From Aequorivita aquimaris (GTDB taxonomy: Bacteria > Bacteroidota > Bacteroidia > Flavobacteriales > Flavobacteriaceae), in NCBI RefSeq assembly GCF_001573155.1, contig NZ_JRWG01000002.1, forward strand, positions 477,170 through 541,169: DNA of 64,000 nucleotides, read 5' to 3'. The stretch's first letter is position 1; the number at the start of each line of letters is the position of its first letter. The notes below the pieces were generated by a model, which worked only from the letters and a program-made list of their open reading frames with translations, was not told where the DNA came from and ran no database searches. Positions 26,303 through 35,075 of the stretch are shown in pieces. The translations under genes were made by a program, and so were the position numbers.

Positions 26303-26938
26303 TCAACGCGTTTTAAGCCAACCGGTAATACTCATACGCTCAGAGGCCTTTACTACTTTCACTTCGTGTTCCAAGACTTGGCTTTCAAAAATTACTACGC
26401 GCCCGGGAAGTGGTAAAATATCCAGTTCCTCTTTTTCGGTATAAATGGTAAGCTCACCGCCATTTTCGCGCAGCCAATTGTCTTCGTTCAGATAGCAAAC
26501 TATGGAAAGTTTTCTACGGTCGTCATTTTGAAACGTGTCCAAATGCCGCTTGTAAAAAGTTCCGGTTGGGTACACAGCGTAATGGAACTCTTTGTGAAGA
26601 ATCCCCAAAAAACAGGTTTTATTCAGATAATTTACCAAATCATTTATCTTTTTGAAGAAAATCTGCTCGGCTTCATTTGCATTCTTCTCATCCATCCAAA
26701 GAATAAAATCGCCACGAACGGTTTTATCTATCTCTTCATTGGTGCGATTGCCAATAGCAGATTTCTTAAAGCGGTCTGCTTCGTATTTTGCAAGCAGCGA
26801 ATTGCGTAAAACTTCCACTTCTTCCGAAGAAAAAAAGTCGTTTACAATACTGTATTGCTGCTGCAGCAAGTCGTCAATAATAGTTTCAAACAACGGATTT
26901 TCAAAAAATTCCAGTTGCTCAAAAAGTTCTTCGGTCAT
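26303..26938 (-). CDS. 2-oxoglutarate/Fe(II)-dependent oxygenase
   Basis: Prolyl-4-hydroxylase-like enzyme. The iron ligands are the HxD in FYKRHLDTFQND and the distal His in QVLEHEVKVV; the Arg that holds 2-oxoglutarate is in SERMSITGWLKTR. The C-terminal half carries the whole active site; the N-terminal ~100 residues are helical. The target (protein residue or small molecule) is unknown. I start at the ATG at 26938, not at 26965, because the only good -7 box lies at 26963-26970 and would place the upstream ATG before the transcription start. Confidence 0.82.
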   Translation of the reverse strand: MTEELFEQLEFFENPLFETIIDDLLQQQYSIVNDFFSSEEVEVLRNSLLAKYEADRFKKSAIGNRTNEEIDKTVRGDFILWMDEKNANEAEQIFFKKINDLVNYLNKTCFLGILHKEFHYAVYPTGTFYKRHLDTFQNDDRRKLSIVCYLNEDNWLRENGGELTIYTEKEELDILPLPGRVVIFESQVLEHEVKVVKASERMSITGWLKTR

Positions 26939-26962
26939 TTTTGGATTCTTTAAAAAAGTGGG

Positions 26963-26970
26963 CAAATATA
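26963..26970 (-). promoter_or_regulatory. -7 promoter box for the 2OG oxygenase
   Basis: TATATTTG on the minus strand. It overlaps the upstream candidate ATG at 26965 and so supports the start at 26938. Confidence 0.55.
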
Positions 26971-27103
26971 GTGCAGAAATCGATTGGTTTTTTCATCAGT
27001 TAAAAAGATAAGCTTCTTTAGGAAGAAACTACGTGTGGTTTTAGAGAAAACAACGCTTACTTTTTTCAAAAGCCACATTTTAAAACGTGGGCGTATAAAA
27101 TTG

Positions 27104-27111
27104 TATCTTTG
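27104..27111 (+). promoter_or_regulatory. -7 promoter box for queD
   Basis: TATCTTTG, 17 bp before the ATG at 27129. Confidence 0.6.
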
Positions 27112-27128
27112 TTGCCCAACTTTATACA

Positions 27129-27578
27129 ATGAGACAGATACGCATTACCAAGATTTTTTCTTTTGAAACCGGCCACGCGCTTTACGGCTACGACGGCAAA
27201 TGCAGAAATGTACACGGCCACAGTTATAAGCTTTCGGTAACCGTTATCGGCACCCCGATTTCTGATAACGATAACGTAAAATTCGGGATGGTAATCGATT
27301 TTGGCGACCTAAAAAAAATTGTGAAAGAAGAAATTGTAGATGTTTTTGACCACGCTACCGTTTTCAATAAAAACACGCCCCACGTTGAATTGGCAAAGGA
27401 ATTGAGCGATCGTGGGCACAGCGTGCTATTGGTAGATTATCAACCCACCAGCGAGATGATGGTGATCGATTTTTCTGAAAAAATAAAAAAACGTCTTCCT
27501 AAAAATATAATGCTTCACTCCTTACGACTACAGGAAACCGATAGCAGTTATGCGGAGTGGTTTGCGGGGGATAATTAA
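27129..27578 (+). CDS. queD: 6-carboxytetrahydropterin synthase
   Basis: Converts dihydroneopterin triphosphate to 6-carboxytetrahydropterin on the way to queuosine. The zinc histidines are in FETGHALYG and NVHGHSYKL, with the catalytic Cys in GKCRNVHGH; a later active-site Glu/His region reads FDHATVFN. The 149-aa length is slightly above the E. coli enzyme. A related pyruvoyl-tetrahydropterin synthase activity cannot be excluded. It is followed at 27605 by the phosphatase, which has its own -7 box. Confidence 0.9.
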   Translation: MRQIRITKIFSFETGHALYGYDGKCRNVHGHSYKLSVTVIGTPISDNDNVKFGMVIDFGDLKKIVKEEIVDVFDHATVFNKNTPHVELAKELSDRGHSVLLVDYQPTSEMMVIDFSEKIKKRLPKNIMLHSLRLQETDSSYAEWFAGDN

Positions 27579-27593
27579 ACCGAAACAGTTTCC

Positions 27594-27601
27594 TATCTTT
27601 G
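27594..27601 (+). promoter_or_regulatory. -7 promoter box for the LpxH-like gene
   Basis: TATCTTTG ending 3 bp before the ATG at 27605. Used as a promoter it would give a nearly leaderless mRNA; the gene may also be read through from queD. Confidence 0.4.
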
Positions 27602-27604
27602 AAT

Positions 27605-28366
27605 ATGCAGATCCCACAGGGCAAAAAAATATACTTTTCCAGCGATAACCACCTTGGCGCGCCCACACAGGCCGAAAGCTTGCCGCGCGAAAAGATTTTT
27701 GTGAAATGGCTGGACAGCATTAAGCACGATGCTGAAGTGATTTTCCTACTTGGCGACCTTTTCGACTTTTGGTTTGAATACAGAACTGTGGTACCGAAAG
27801 GATTTGTGCGCGTTTTGGGAAAACTGGCCGAGCTTCGCGACAGTGGCATTCAAATCCACTTTTTTGTGGGCAACCATGATTTATGGATGCACGATTATTT
27901 TGAGAAGGAATTGAACATTCCCGTGTATCACGACCCAAAGGAATTTGTTTTTAATAACAAGCATTTCTTTATCGGCCACGGCGACGGGAAAGGTCCGGGA
28001 GACAAAGGGTACAAACGGATGAAAAAGGTTTTTATTAATCCGTTTTCAAAATGGCTATTTCGATGGTTGCACCCAGATATTGGTGTGCGTTTGGCGCAAC
28101 ATCTTTCGGTAAAAAACAAATTGATTTCAGGAGATGAGGACAAAGAATTTTTGGGTGAGGAAAAAGAATGGCTTGCGCAATACTCAAAACGAAAACTGGA
28201 AAACAAACATTTTGATTACTTTGTTTTTGGCCACCGCCATTTGCCGATGGAAATTAAGGTAGGCGAAAATTCAACCTATTATAACCTTGGCGATTGGATA
28301 AACCATTATACCTACGGCGTTTTTGATGGGGAAGATTTTGAATTAAAACAATTCAAATCAAAATAA
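27605..28366 (+). CDS. lpxH: UDP-2,3-diacylglucosamine diphosphatase (LpxH-like)
   Basis: Calcineurin-type metallophosphoesterase that releases lipid X in lipid A synthesis. The metal-binding motifs appear in order: SSDNHLGAP (D-x-H, with N in between), LLGDLFDFWFE, FVGNHDLWM, GHGDGKGPGDKGY and FGHRHLPM. The GDLFDFWFEY stretch is characteristic of the LpxH group. 253 aa with the ATG start; an in-frame TTG two codons earlier overlaps the promoter box and is unlikely. Confidence 0.85.
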   Translation: MQIPQGKKIYFSSDNHLGAPTQAESLPREKIFVKWLDSIKHDAEVIFLLGDLFDFWFEYRTVVPKGFVRVLGKLAELRDSGIQIHFFVGNHDLWMHDYFEKELNIPVYHDPKEFVFNNKHFFIGHGDGKGPGDKGYKRMKKVFINPFSKWLFRWLHPDIGVRLAQHLSVKNKLISGDEDKEFLGEEKEWLAQYSKRKLENKHFDYFVFGHRHLPMEIKVGENSTYYNLGDWINHYTYGVFDGEDFELKQFKSK

Positions 28367-28379
28367 TTAAATTGTTTAG

Positions 28380-28413
28380 GTTGTAGGGACAGGGCATGCT
28401 CTGTCCCTACAAC
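28380..28413. repeat. Palindromic repeat between lpxH and recJ
   Basis: GTTGTAGGGACAG pairs with CTGTCCCTACAAC around a GCATGC centre, one mismatched pair in a 34-bp palindrome. It looks like a dispersed extragenic palindrome (REP-like). It stands between two convergent stops and may also act as a terminator hairpin, although it lacks a clean T run. Confidence 0.7.
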
Positions 28414-28429
28414 TATAATGAAATAAATA

Positions 28430-30121
28430 TTATTCCCGAATATCCTTTAACCGTAATTGCAGACTAACATTTCCCTGCCATTCATTTTCATCAATGCAAT
28501 AGGCTGCCTTAAAGGGTTTTCCGTTACAGGCAATATCCTGTTTATCTGCCAGCCCGAAACCGATTCCAGTAAATTGATTTGAATTTCCCTGTTTCACAAC
28601 AACGCGGAGATGCTTTTTGTCTTCACCAACACATTTTCCCCAGCCAGTGTCTTTTAGGTTTTGGGTCATAAATGTTGGAGTCATATTTCCTGGGCCGAAG
28701 GGTGCAAATTGTTTTAATATTCGGAAGAATTTCGGAGTGATGTCTTCCAAATCTATTTCAGCATCTATTTTAATTTCAGGCGTGAGTAAATGCGGATCGA
28801 TGGTTTCGGAAACCACACGTTCAAATGCATTTTTGAAATTTTCAAAATCTTTTTCAAACAAGGTCAATCCCGCGGCATACATATGTCCTCCGAATTGCTC
28901 AATGTGTTGCGAACAACTTTCCAAGGCATTGTAAACGTCAAATCCACTAACCGAACGGGCAGAAGCGGCAAGCTTTTCACCACTTTTTGTAAACACCAAA
29001 GTTGGTCGATAATAGGTTTCCGTCAAGCGGGAAGCCACGATGCCAATAACGCCTTTGTGCCAATTTTCTTGATAAACAACTGTGGTTTTTCGCTCTTCCT
29101 CCTTATTTTGAATTATTTGCTGAAGCGCTTCCTCGGTAATCAATTTATCGGCATCTCTTCGATCTTTATTGAATTGTTCAATTTCGGCAGCATAATTTTC
29201 TGCTTTTTCAAAATCGGTTTCCGTAAGCAAAGTAACAGCGTGGTTGCCGTGTTTCATGCGTCCAGCCGCGTTGATGCGTGGAGCGATGATGAAGACCACA
29301 TCGGTAATGGTGAGGGTTTCTTTTTTCACTTGCTTTAATATGGCTTGAATTCCCGTGCGCGGATTGCTGTTTATCACTTTAAGGCCGTAATGGGCAAGAA
29401 TTCTGTTTTCGCCCGTAATTGGAACAATATCTGCCGCAATTGCGGTGGCTACGAGATCTAAATAAAGCAGCAAATCTTCAATTTGCAAACCTCTTTTTTC
29501 TGCCAAACCTTGAATCAATTTAAAACCAACGCCGCACCCGCAGAGTTCCTTGTACGGATATTCGCAATCTTCCCTTTTTGGGTCCAGCACCGCAACTGCT
29601 TTTGGAATTTCCTTCCCTGGCCGGTGGTGGTCGCAGATGATAAAATCAATATTTTTTTCGGAAGCATACGCAACTTTATCGATGGCTTTTATGCCACAAT
29701 CCAAAGCGATAATCAGCGAAAAATCATTGTCGTGAGCATAATCAATTCCTTTGTATGAAATACCATAACCTTCGTCATACCGGTCTGGAATGTATGTGGA
29801 AACATTTGGATAATAACTTTTTAAATAGGAAGAAAGCAATGCCACACTCGTGGTGCCGTCTACATCGTAATCGCCGTAGATTAAAATGTTTTCCTCGTTT
29901 TCGATTGCTTTTTCAATGCGGGCAACGGCTTGGTCCATATCCTTCATCAAAAAAGGATTGTGCAGATTTTCCAAACTGGGGCGGAAGAATTTCTCGGCTT
30001 CCTCAAAAGTTTCCACGCCGCGCTGTACCAAAAGCGAAGCGATTATGGGCTCCACCTTTAATGCTTTTGAAAGAGACTTTAATTTTTCTTCGTCGGGTTT
30101 TGGTTTTAGGGTCCAGCGCAT
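28430..30121 (-). CDS. recJ: Single-stranded-DNA-specific exonuclease RecJ
   Basis: 5'-to-3' exonuclease used in recombination and mismatch repair. DHH-family motifs are IYGDYDVDGTTS, ALDCGIKAID and FIICDHHRPG; the DHHA1 motif is RINAAGRMKHGNHAV; an OB-type C-terminal domain follows. I start at MRWTLKPKP because I recall this as the usual N-terminus in relatives; in-frame ATGs at 30130 and 30139 would add 3 or 6 residues. 563 aa. Confidence 0.93.
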   Translation of the reverse strand: MRWTLKPKPDEEKLKSLSKALKVEPIIASLLVQRGVETFEEAEKFFRPSLENLHNPFLMKDMDQAVARIEKAIENEENILIYGDYDVDGTTSVALLSSYLKSYYPNVSTYIPDRYDEGYGISYKGIDYAHDNDFSLIIALDCGIKAIDKVAYASEKNIDFIICDHHRPGKEIPKAVAVLDPKREDCEYPYKELCGCGVGFKLIQGLAEKRGLQIEDLLLYLDLVATAIAADIVPITGENRILAHYGLKVINSNPRTGIQAILKQVKKETLTITDVVFIIAPRINAAGRMKHGNHAVTLLTETDFEKAENYAAEIEQFNKDRRDADKLITEEALQQIIQNKEEERKTTVVYQENWHKGVIGIVASRLTETYYRPTLVFTKSGEKLAASARSVSGFDVYNALESCSQHIEQFGGHMYAAGLTLFEKDFENFKNAFERVVSETIDPHLLTPEIKIDAEIDLEDITPKFFRILKQFAPFGPGNMTPTFMTQNLKDTGWGKCVGEDKKHLRVVVKQGNSNQFTGIGFGLADKQDIACNGKPFKAAYCIDENEWQGNVSLQLRLKDIRE

Positions 30122-30125
30122 ATAC

Positions 30126-30170
30126 TTCATAAATTCCAAAGATTAAAATTACAAATTCCAAAATTTGGAT
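30126..30170. repeat. A/T-rich ATTCCAAA-type short repeats
   Basis: Degenerate ATTCCAAA/AAATTACAAATT words at the 5' end of recJ. The same word on the other strand (TTTGGAATTTG) recurs at 33338-33398. Likely low-complexity spacer rather than a defined element. Confidence 0.35.
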
Positions 30171-30210
30171 TGGTTGTGATTATTAAATAAAGGGGAGAGC
30201 TGTAAAATTA

Positions 30211-30218
30211 CAAAATTA
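30211..30218 (-). promoter_or_regulatory. -7 promoter box for recJ
   Basis: TAATTTTG on the minus strand, about 90 bp before the start at 30121. The distance is long but no closer box is present. Confidence 0.35.
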
Positions 30219-30303
30219 TGACAATAGTTTAAGAGCCTTTTGTGTTTGATAATTTATTATCTTGTGGGAATATTCTCCCCGCTAACCTTAAAATTTTAGG
30301 ATT

Positions 30304-31794
30304 ATGAAAACACTTTTACTTTTTATTGTAGGAATAGTTTCGCTTGCGTCTTTTGGGCAGGATGGGGGTTTAGATACTTCGTTTGGCAATAACGGGACTG
30401 TACAAACAGATATTGATGGCGATTCAGACTATGCAATATCAATAGCGCAGCAAGCGGATGAAAAACTTTTAGTGGCGGGTAGATTCACTATACAAGGACA
30501 GGCCTTTCCTTCCATTGCTAGATATAGCATTAATGGTAATTTAGATACTTCTTTTGGGAATAATGGCGTGGCAATTTTTGGTGGGTCAGGTTATGAGGAT
30601 GATTATTATGAAATTGTATTAAGTCAAAATGATGGGAAGATTATTGCTGGGGGACCATTTAATCTAAATTCTAGTTATCAATATGCAGTAAACCGTTTTT
30701 TACCCGACGGTTCAATCGACACGAGTTTTGGCAATAATGGTGAAATAATAGTATTTCCGGAGAACATCTATAAAGGAGACTTAGCATTACTGGATGATGA
30801 TTCACTTTTAGCAGTGGGTAAAATTTATGATAACGGAATCTCTAAAGTTGCTTTAAAAAAATATACGTCCAATGGAATGTTAGATACTTCCTTTGGGAAT
30901 AACGGCGTTGTTATAACAGAAGTTGGAAATGAATCGAATTCTGCTTTAAAAGTAGCTTTGGCTCAAGACGATACAATTGTGGTGCTTGCAAACAGTCAAG
31001 ACAATGGAGTGTCTTCTCAAGTATTATTGCGCTACATGCCCAATGGCGTGTTGGACACTGCTTTTGGCAACAATGGAATGGTAACTATTGTAAATGATCT
31101 TGATTTTTCTTCAAGCAATATTGCTTTGTACAATGATGGTAAAATTGCAGTGCTCAGTTCGTTTTTTGATTATCAATTTAATATAATCACCAATTTAATT
31201 TCTAGATACCTTTCTGATGGAAGCTTTGATACATCTTTTGGCAATAATGGGTATATAAATCCGAACAGGAATAATTTTATAATAAGCAGGATTGAAGTTC
31301 AAGAGAACCAAAGATTGTTAGTTTTTGGGGAGCTTACAGATTTTTTTGAGGGTGGAGGACCTTTTTTTATTAACAGGTATCACCTTGGAGGACATTTAGA
31401 TACTGGTTTTAATTTTACAATTAATCCTTCTGAGTATTTTGTTTCGAATATGTTAATCCAACAAGACGGTAAAATAGTATGTCTAGCCAGCACACCGTGG
31501 TACAATGGGCAAGAAGATATTATTATGGAACGCCATATTAATACTCCTTTGTCCACTCCCGAATTCAAAAATCAAATAACAACCATTTACCCAAACCCCT
31601 CAAATGGAGTTTTCACTATTGAACGCGATTTGTTTTCTGAAAACACATCTTTCCAAATAACAGATATTACAGGAAAAATTATTGCTAAAGGCGAATTGAA
31701 TGATACCCAAACCCAAATAGATTTTTCTGTGGCACAAGCTGGGGTTTATTTTTTGAAAACCGCTGATGGGGTGTTCAGATTGCTGAAGAATTGA
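30304..31794 (+). CDS. Delta-60 repeat protein with T9SS sorting domain, copy 1
   Basis: Secreted protein of 496 aa: signal peptide (ending SLASFGQ), six repeats of about 60 residues each marked by G-x-L-D-T-S-F-G-N-N-G and a seventh, diverged one (GHLDTGFNF), a beta-rich array resembling a propeller or solenoid. The last ~75 residues (TTIYPNPSNGVFTIE... VYFLKTADGVFRLLKN) are a type A C-terminal domain recognised by the type IX secretion system. It should be exported and attached at the cell surface. Paralogous to the next gene. The role is unknown. Confidence 0.85.
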   Translation: MKTLLLFIVGIVSLASFGQDGGLDTSFGNNGTVQTDIDGDSDYAISIAQQADEKLLVAGRFTIQGQAFPSIARYSINGNLDTSFGNNGVAIFGGSGYEDDYYEIVLSQNDGKIIAGGPFNLNSSYQYAVNRFLPDGSIDTSFGNNGEIIVFPENIYKGDLALLDDDSLLAVGKIYDNGISKVALKKYTSNGMLDTSFGNNGVVITEVGNESNSALKVALAQDDTIVVLANSQDNGVSSQVLLRYMPNGVLDTAFGNNGMVTIVNDLDFSSSNIALYNDGKIAVLSSFFDYQFNIITNLISRYLSDGSFDTSFGNNGYINPNRNNFIISRIEVQENQRLLVFGELTDFFEGGGPFFINRYHLGGHLDTGFNFTINPSEYFVSNMLIQQDGKIVCLASTPWYNGQEDIIMERHINTPLSTPEFKNQITTIYPNPSNGVFTIERDLFSENTSFQITDITGKIIAKGELNDTQTQIDFSVAQAGVYFLKTADGVFRLLKN

Positions 31795-31835
31795 GTTACC
31801 TTATAATTTCAATGACGCATCAAAACTTAAAAATT

Positions 31836-33320
31836 ATGAAAAAACTTTTACTTTTTATTGTGGGAATAATTTCTGTTGTTACTTACGGACAGGATGGTAG
31901 TCCAGATTTGTCATTTGGAACAGAAGGTGTGGTTACAACCGATATTGAGAATAGTGAGGAACTCTTATCATCTGTAGTTCAACAAAATGATCAGAAACTA
32001 ATTGTTTCGGGAATAACGTCAATAAATAACAATCTTAGTAAACCATATTTGGTAAGATATATGCCAGATGGCAGCTTAGACAGTTCTTTTGGAAACAATG
32101 GGATATTAGTTGCTGATTATGCTGAAGGTTATTGTGAACACGTTAATTTATTTCTTGATGAAGAACAGAATATTCTAACCGGAGGCAAATTCTCCAACAG
32201 TCAAAGCCAAACTTATAAAATTGCAAAATATAACGCAAATGGTGAATTGATAAATTCTTTTGGAACCAATGGGGTTCTAACAATTCCGAATGGAAATTTT
32301 GCCAAAATGCTAGTCTTAGCAGATAACTCATTATTATTTTTAAAACTTACTGCCAATGATAAAATTGGCTTTTTTCATTATTTTGAGGATGGGACTTTAG
32401 ACCCTAATTTTGGAATAGATGGCATTGCGATTTCTAACTTTTCAGGAGGATCTTTTACTATCAGCGAATTAAAAATAGATTCCGAGAATAATTTCTTCGT
32501 TTCAGGAATTCGAGCTAATTCTTATACAGCAGACATAATATTATTGAAATTTTTACCAACCGGATATTTAGATATAAATTTTGGAGATAATGGATTAACC
32601 ACCAAGTCACTTGAATCAATTGATGCAGTAAACTTTCGGAATCCAAGTTTTGATTTTACCAATAATCAAAATATAGTGATTGCTGGAAGTTACGGTTATT
32701 GTACTCTGCAATTAGAACCATTCTTTAAGCAATATTTTATTCGTTTCTTAAGTGATGGCCAACCAGATTTAAATTTTGGAAATAATGGAACGAGATTATT
32801 ATCCGAGACAGGATTCTCTATTTCCCAATTAATAATTCAAGAAAATCAAAGAATGCTTGCCATTGGTAGCACTACTGATTGTTTTGAACTTGGCGTATAT
32901 AATGTTAAGCGGTACTTTTCAGGAGGATATAGAGATTATTCTTTCATTTTAGGTTTGGAATTTGTAGATAGTAAAACCATTGTTCAAACTGATGGAAAGA
33001 TTGTAGGTGCTGGTATTACAGCTCCGTTAAGTGGTCCTCAAAATATTTTAGTAGCTCGTTTTAATAATTCACAACTAAGTGTTCCTAACTTCAAAAATCA
33101 AAAAACAACCATTTACCCAAACCCCTCAAATGGAATTTTCACTATTGAACGTGAACTGTTTTCTGAAAATGAACAATATGAAATAACTGACATTGCCGGG
33201 AAAACTATTGCCTCGGGCGAATTGACCGAAAAGCAATCGCAGCTAAATCTCACTGCTGCCCAAAGCGGGGTTTATTTTTTAAAAACCTCAAACAGTATTT
33301 TTCGTTTGTTGAAAAACTAA
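31836..33320 (+). CDS. Delta-60 repeat protein with T9SS sorting domain, copy 2
   Basis: Tandem paralogue of the preceding gene, 494 aa, same plan: signal MKKLLLFIVGIISVVTYGQ, seven repeats that are clearly more degenerate (GSLDSSFGNNG, GELINSFGTNG, GTLDPNFGIDG, GYLDINFGDNG) and a nearly identical sorting domain (TTIYPNPSNGIFTIE). The ATG at 31836 is preferred because it starts the signal peptide; the longer frame from 31791 overlaps the upstream stop. A gap of 41 bp indicates co-transcription. Confidence 0.83.
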   Translation: MKKLLLFIVGIISVVTYGQDGSPDLSFGTEGVVTTDIENSEELLSSVVQQNDQKLIVSGITSINNNLSKPYLVRYMPDGSLDSSFGNNGILVADYAEGYCEHVNLFLDEEQNILTGGKFSNSQSQTYKIAKYNANGELINSFGTNGVLTIPNGNFAKMLVLADNSLLFLKLTANDKIGFFHYFEDGTLDPNFGIDGIAISNFSGGSFTISELKIDSENNFFVSGIRANSYTADIILLKFLPTGYLDINFGDNGLTTKSLESIDAVNFRNPSFDFTNNQNIVIAGSYGYCTLQLEPFFKQYFIRFLSDGQPDLNFGNNGTRLLSETGFSISQLIIQENQRMLAIGSTTDCFELGVYNVKRYFSGGYRDYSFILGLEFVDSKTIVQTDGKIVGAGITAPLSGPQNILVARFNNSQLSVPNFKNQKTTIYPNPSNGIFTIERELFSENEQYEITDIAGKTIASGELTEKQSQLNLTAAQSGVYFLKTSNSIFRLLKN

Positions 33321-33337
33321 GGTGAAAATATTTTCTT

Positions 33338-33398
33338 TGGAATTTGAGGTTTGCGATTTCTTTGAAATTTGGAGTTTGTGATTTGGAATTTGCCATCG
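33338..33398. repeat. Low-complexity TTTGGAATTTG repeats
   Basis: Four or five imperfect copies of a GGAATTTG/GAAATTTGGAGTTTG word in tandem between the second delta-60 gene and the AhpD-like gene. Confidence 0.4.
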
Positions 33399-33438
33399 GC
33401 AATTCCTATCTTCGGATAAAATATTCTAAAAATTACCG

Positions 33439-34029
33439 ATGCCATTAGTAACACCGCTTTCCCCAGACCACGACACCGAAACCAAACAATTGGCTGAATT
33501 TTTCAACGAAACCCTCGGCTTCTGTCCCAATAGCGTACTAACGATGCAACACCGCCCGGCAATAAGCAAAGCGTTTATCAATCTCAACAAAGCCGTAATG
33601 GCTAATGAGGGACGCGTTACTTCTTCCTTTAAAAGAATGATTGCTTGGGTAAGCAGCAATGCCACAGGTTGCCGCTATTGCCAAGCCCACGCCATCCGCG
33701 CTGCGGAACGCTACGGAGCGGAGCAGGAACAGCTTGACAACATTTGGGAATACAGAACCCATCCCGCCTTTTCGGAAGCGGAACGAGCCGCTTTGGACTT
33801 TTCTTTGGCTGCCAGCCAAGTGCCAAATGCGGTTGACGGGGAAATTAAAGAAAGACTTTACAAATATTGGAACGAAGGCGAAATTGTGGAAATGCTTGGC
33901 GTTATTTCGCTTTTTGGTTATTTAAACCGCTGGAACGACTCTATGGGAACTTCCATTGAAGAGGGCGCTGTGGAAAGTGGGGAGCAGTATCTTGGTAAAC
34001 ACGGTTGGAATAAGGGTAAGCACATTTAA
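33439..34029 (+). CDS. Carboxymuconolactone decarboxylase/AhpD-family protein
   Basis: Peroxidase-related enzyme, 196 aa. The AhpD core is CRYCQAHAIRAAERYG (about residues 77-92), a CxxC redox pair with the proton-relay His three residues after the second Cys. Such proteins reduce peroxides or act as redox relays. No signal peptide. No exact -7 box is present, only TATCTTCG about 30 bp upstream. Convergent with rsmI, stops abutting at 34029/34030. Confidence 0.82.
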   Translation: MPLVTPLSPDHDTETKQLAEFFNETLGFCPNSVLTMQHRPAISKAFINLNKAVMANEGRVTSSFKRMIAWVSSNATGCRYCQAHAIRAAERYGAEQEQLDNIWEYRTHPAFSEAERAALDFSLAASQVPNAVDGEIKERLYKYWNEGEIVEMLGVISLFGYLNRWNDSMGTSIEEGAVESGEQYLGKHGWNKGKHI

Positions 34030-34704
34030 TCAACTATTTCCTTTTACAACAACCACAATCTCTCCTTTCGGGGGCTTATTTTCAAAATGCTTTAAAACTT
34101 CTTCGGCAGTTCCACGGACAGTTTCTTCGTGTAGTTTTGTCAATTCCCGCGAAACGGAAACTGGTCTTTCGGCACCAAAATATTCCACAAATTGCGCAAG
34201 GGTTTTTAGCAGTTTGTGCGGCGATTCATAAAAAATAATGGTTCTGGTTTCTTCGGCTAAAAGTTCGAGTCGGGTTTGTCTGCCTTTTTTCACAGGAAGA
34301 AAACCTTCAAAAACAAATTTATCATTCGGGAAACCACTGTTTACAAGTGCTGGAACAAAGGCTGTGGCGCCAGGCAGGCAATCTACTTCAATACCAGCTT
34401 CTATGCAGGCTCGAGTCAATAAAAATCCGGGGTCACTAATGGCGGGAGTTCCGGCATCGCTAATGAGCGCAATGTTTTCACCGTTTTGAATCCGCTTTAC
34501 AATACCTTCCACCGTTTTGTGCTCATTGTGCATGTGGTGCGAGTGCATTTGGGTGCCTATTTCAAAATGTTTCAACAGTTTTCCACTGTTGCGTGTATCT
34601 TCGGCTAAAATTAAATCTACGTCCTTCAGCACTTCAACAGCGCGAAAGGTCATGTCTTTTAAATTGCCAATGGGTGTAGGCACCAAATAGAGTTTTCCCG
34701 TCAT
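34030..34704 (-). CDS. rsmI: 16S rRNA (cytidine-1402 2'-O)-methyltransferase
   Basis: Methylates C1402 in the decoding centre of 16S rRNA using SAM. The family motifs are VPTPIGNLKDMTFRAVEVL at the N-terminus, LAEDTRNSGKLLKHF, LISDAGTPAISDPGF and LPGATAFVPALVNSG. 224 aa, shorter than the ~285-aa E. coli enzyme because the C-terminal extension is missing, which I take as common in this phylum. It follows the DoxX-like gene by 3 bp. Confidence 0.93.
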   Translation of the reverse strand: MTGKLYLVPTPIGNLKDMTFRAVEVLKDVDLILAEDTRNSGKLLKHFEIGTQMHSHHMHNEHKTVEGIVKRIQNGENIALISDAGTPAISDPGFLLTRACIEAGIEVDCLPGATAFVPALVNSGFPNDKFVFEGFLPVKKGRQTRLELLAEETRTIIFYESPHKLLKTLAQFVEYFGAERPVSVSRELTKLHEETVRGTAEEVLKHFENKPPKGEIVVVVKGNS

Positions 34705-34707
34705 AAT

Positions 34708-35064
34708 TTATGGGCGTACAGTTTTTCCGAAGAAATAGGAAACCAACAAAAAAAGAATTCCCAACAAAGGAAGCGTTATCCCTGGGTCGTTAAGCCGATA
34801 ATGCGCAAAGCAGGCCAAAACCATATCAAAAAAGAGTCCGGCATATGCCCATTCCATGACCCATTTTGGTTTTCGTAAAAGGATAAAAACAATTGCAAAG
34901 ATTTTTGCAAGCGCCATTGGAATTACCAAATAGGTGGGGTATTGATAATCCTGGTAATATCCTTCAATTACCGCAGTATCGGTTAAGTACATAACTGCGG
35001 AATACAGAAAGAGAGCACTTAGCAGCCCTGTGGCTATCCAATAGATTGATTTTTGGGCTGTCAT
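34708..35064 (-). CDS. DoxX-like small membrane protein
   Basis: 118 aa with four predicted transmembrane segments, starting MTAQKSIYWIATGLLSALF. The layout (short loops, SAVMYLTD after helix 1, ending FGKTVRP) fits the DoxX-like family. A longer frame from 35139 would overlap the upstream gene and adds a basic segment with no membrane character, so I take the internal ATG. The function is unknown. Confidence 0.65.
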   Translation of the reverse strand: MTAQKSIYWIATGLLSALFLYSAVMYLTDTAVIEGYYQDYQYPTYLVIPMALAKIFAIVFILLRKPKWVMEWAYAGLFFDMVLACFAHYRLNDPGITLPLLGILFLLVSYFFGKTVRP

Positions 35065-35075
35065 AAATGTGAAAT

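Noticed and set aside
27073..27090. Palindrome CCACATTTTAAAACGTGG before queD considered as preQ1 riboswitch part
   Set aside because: It is upstream of the -7 box at 27104, so it is not in the queD mRNA. It could at most be an operator.
29483..30146. Plus-strand frames of up to 125 codons opposite recJ
   Set aside because: Antisense to a well-supported gene; the translations lack any recognisable motif.
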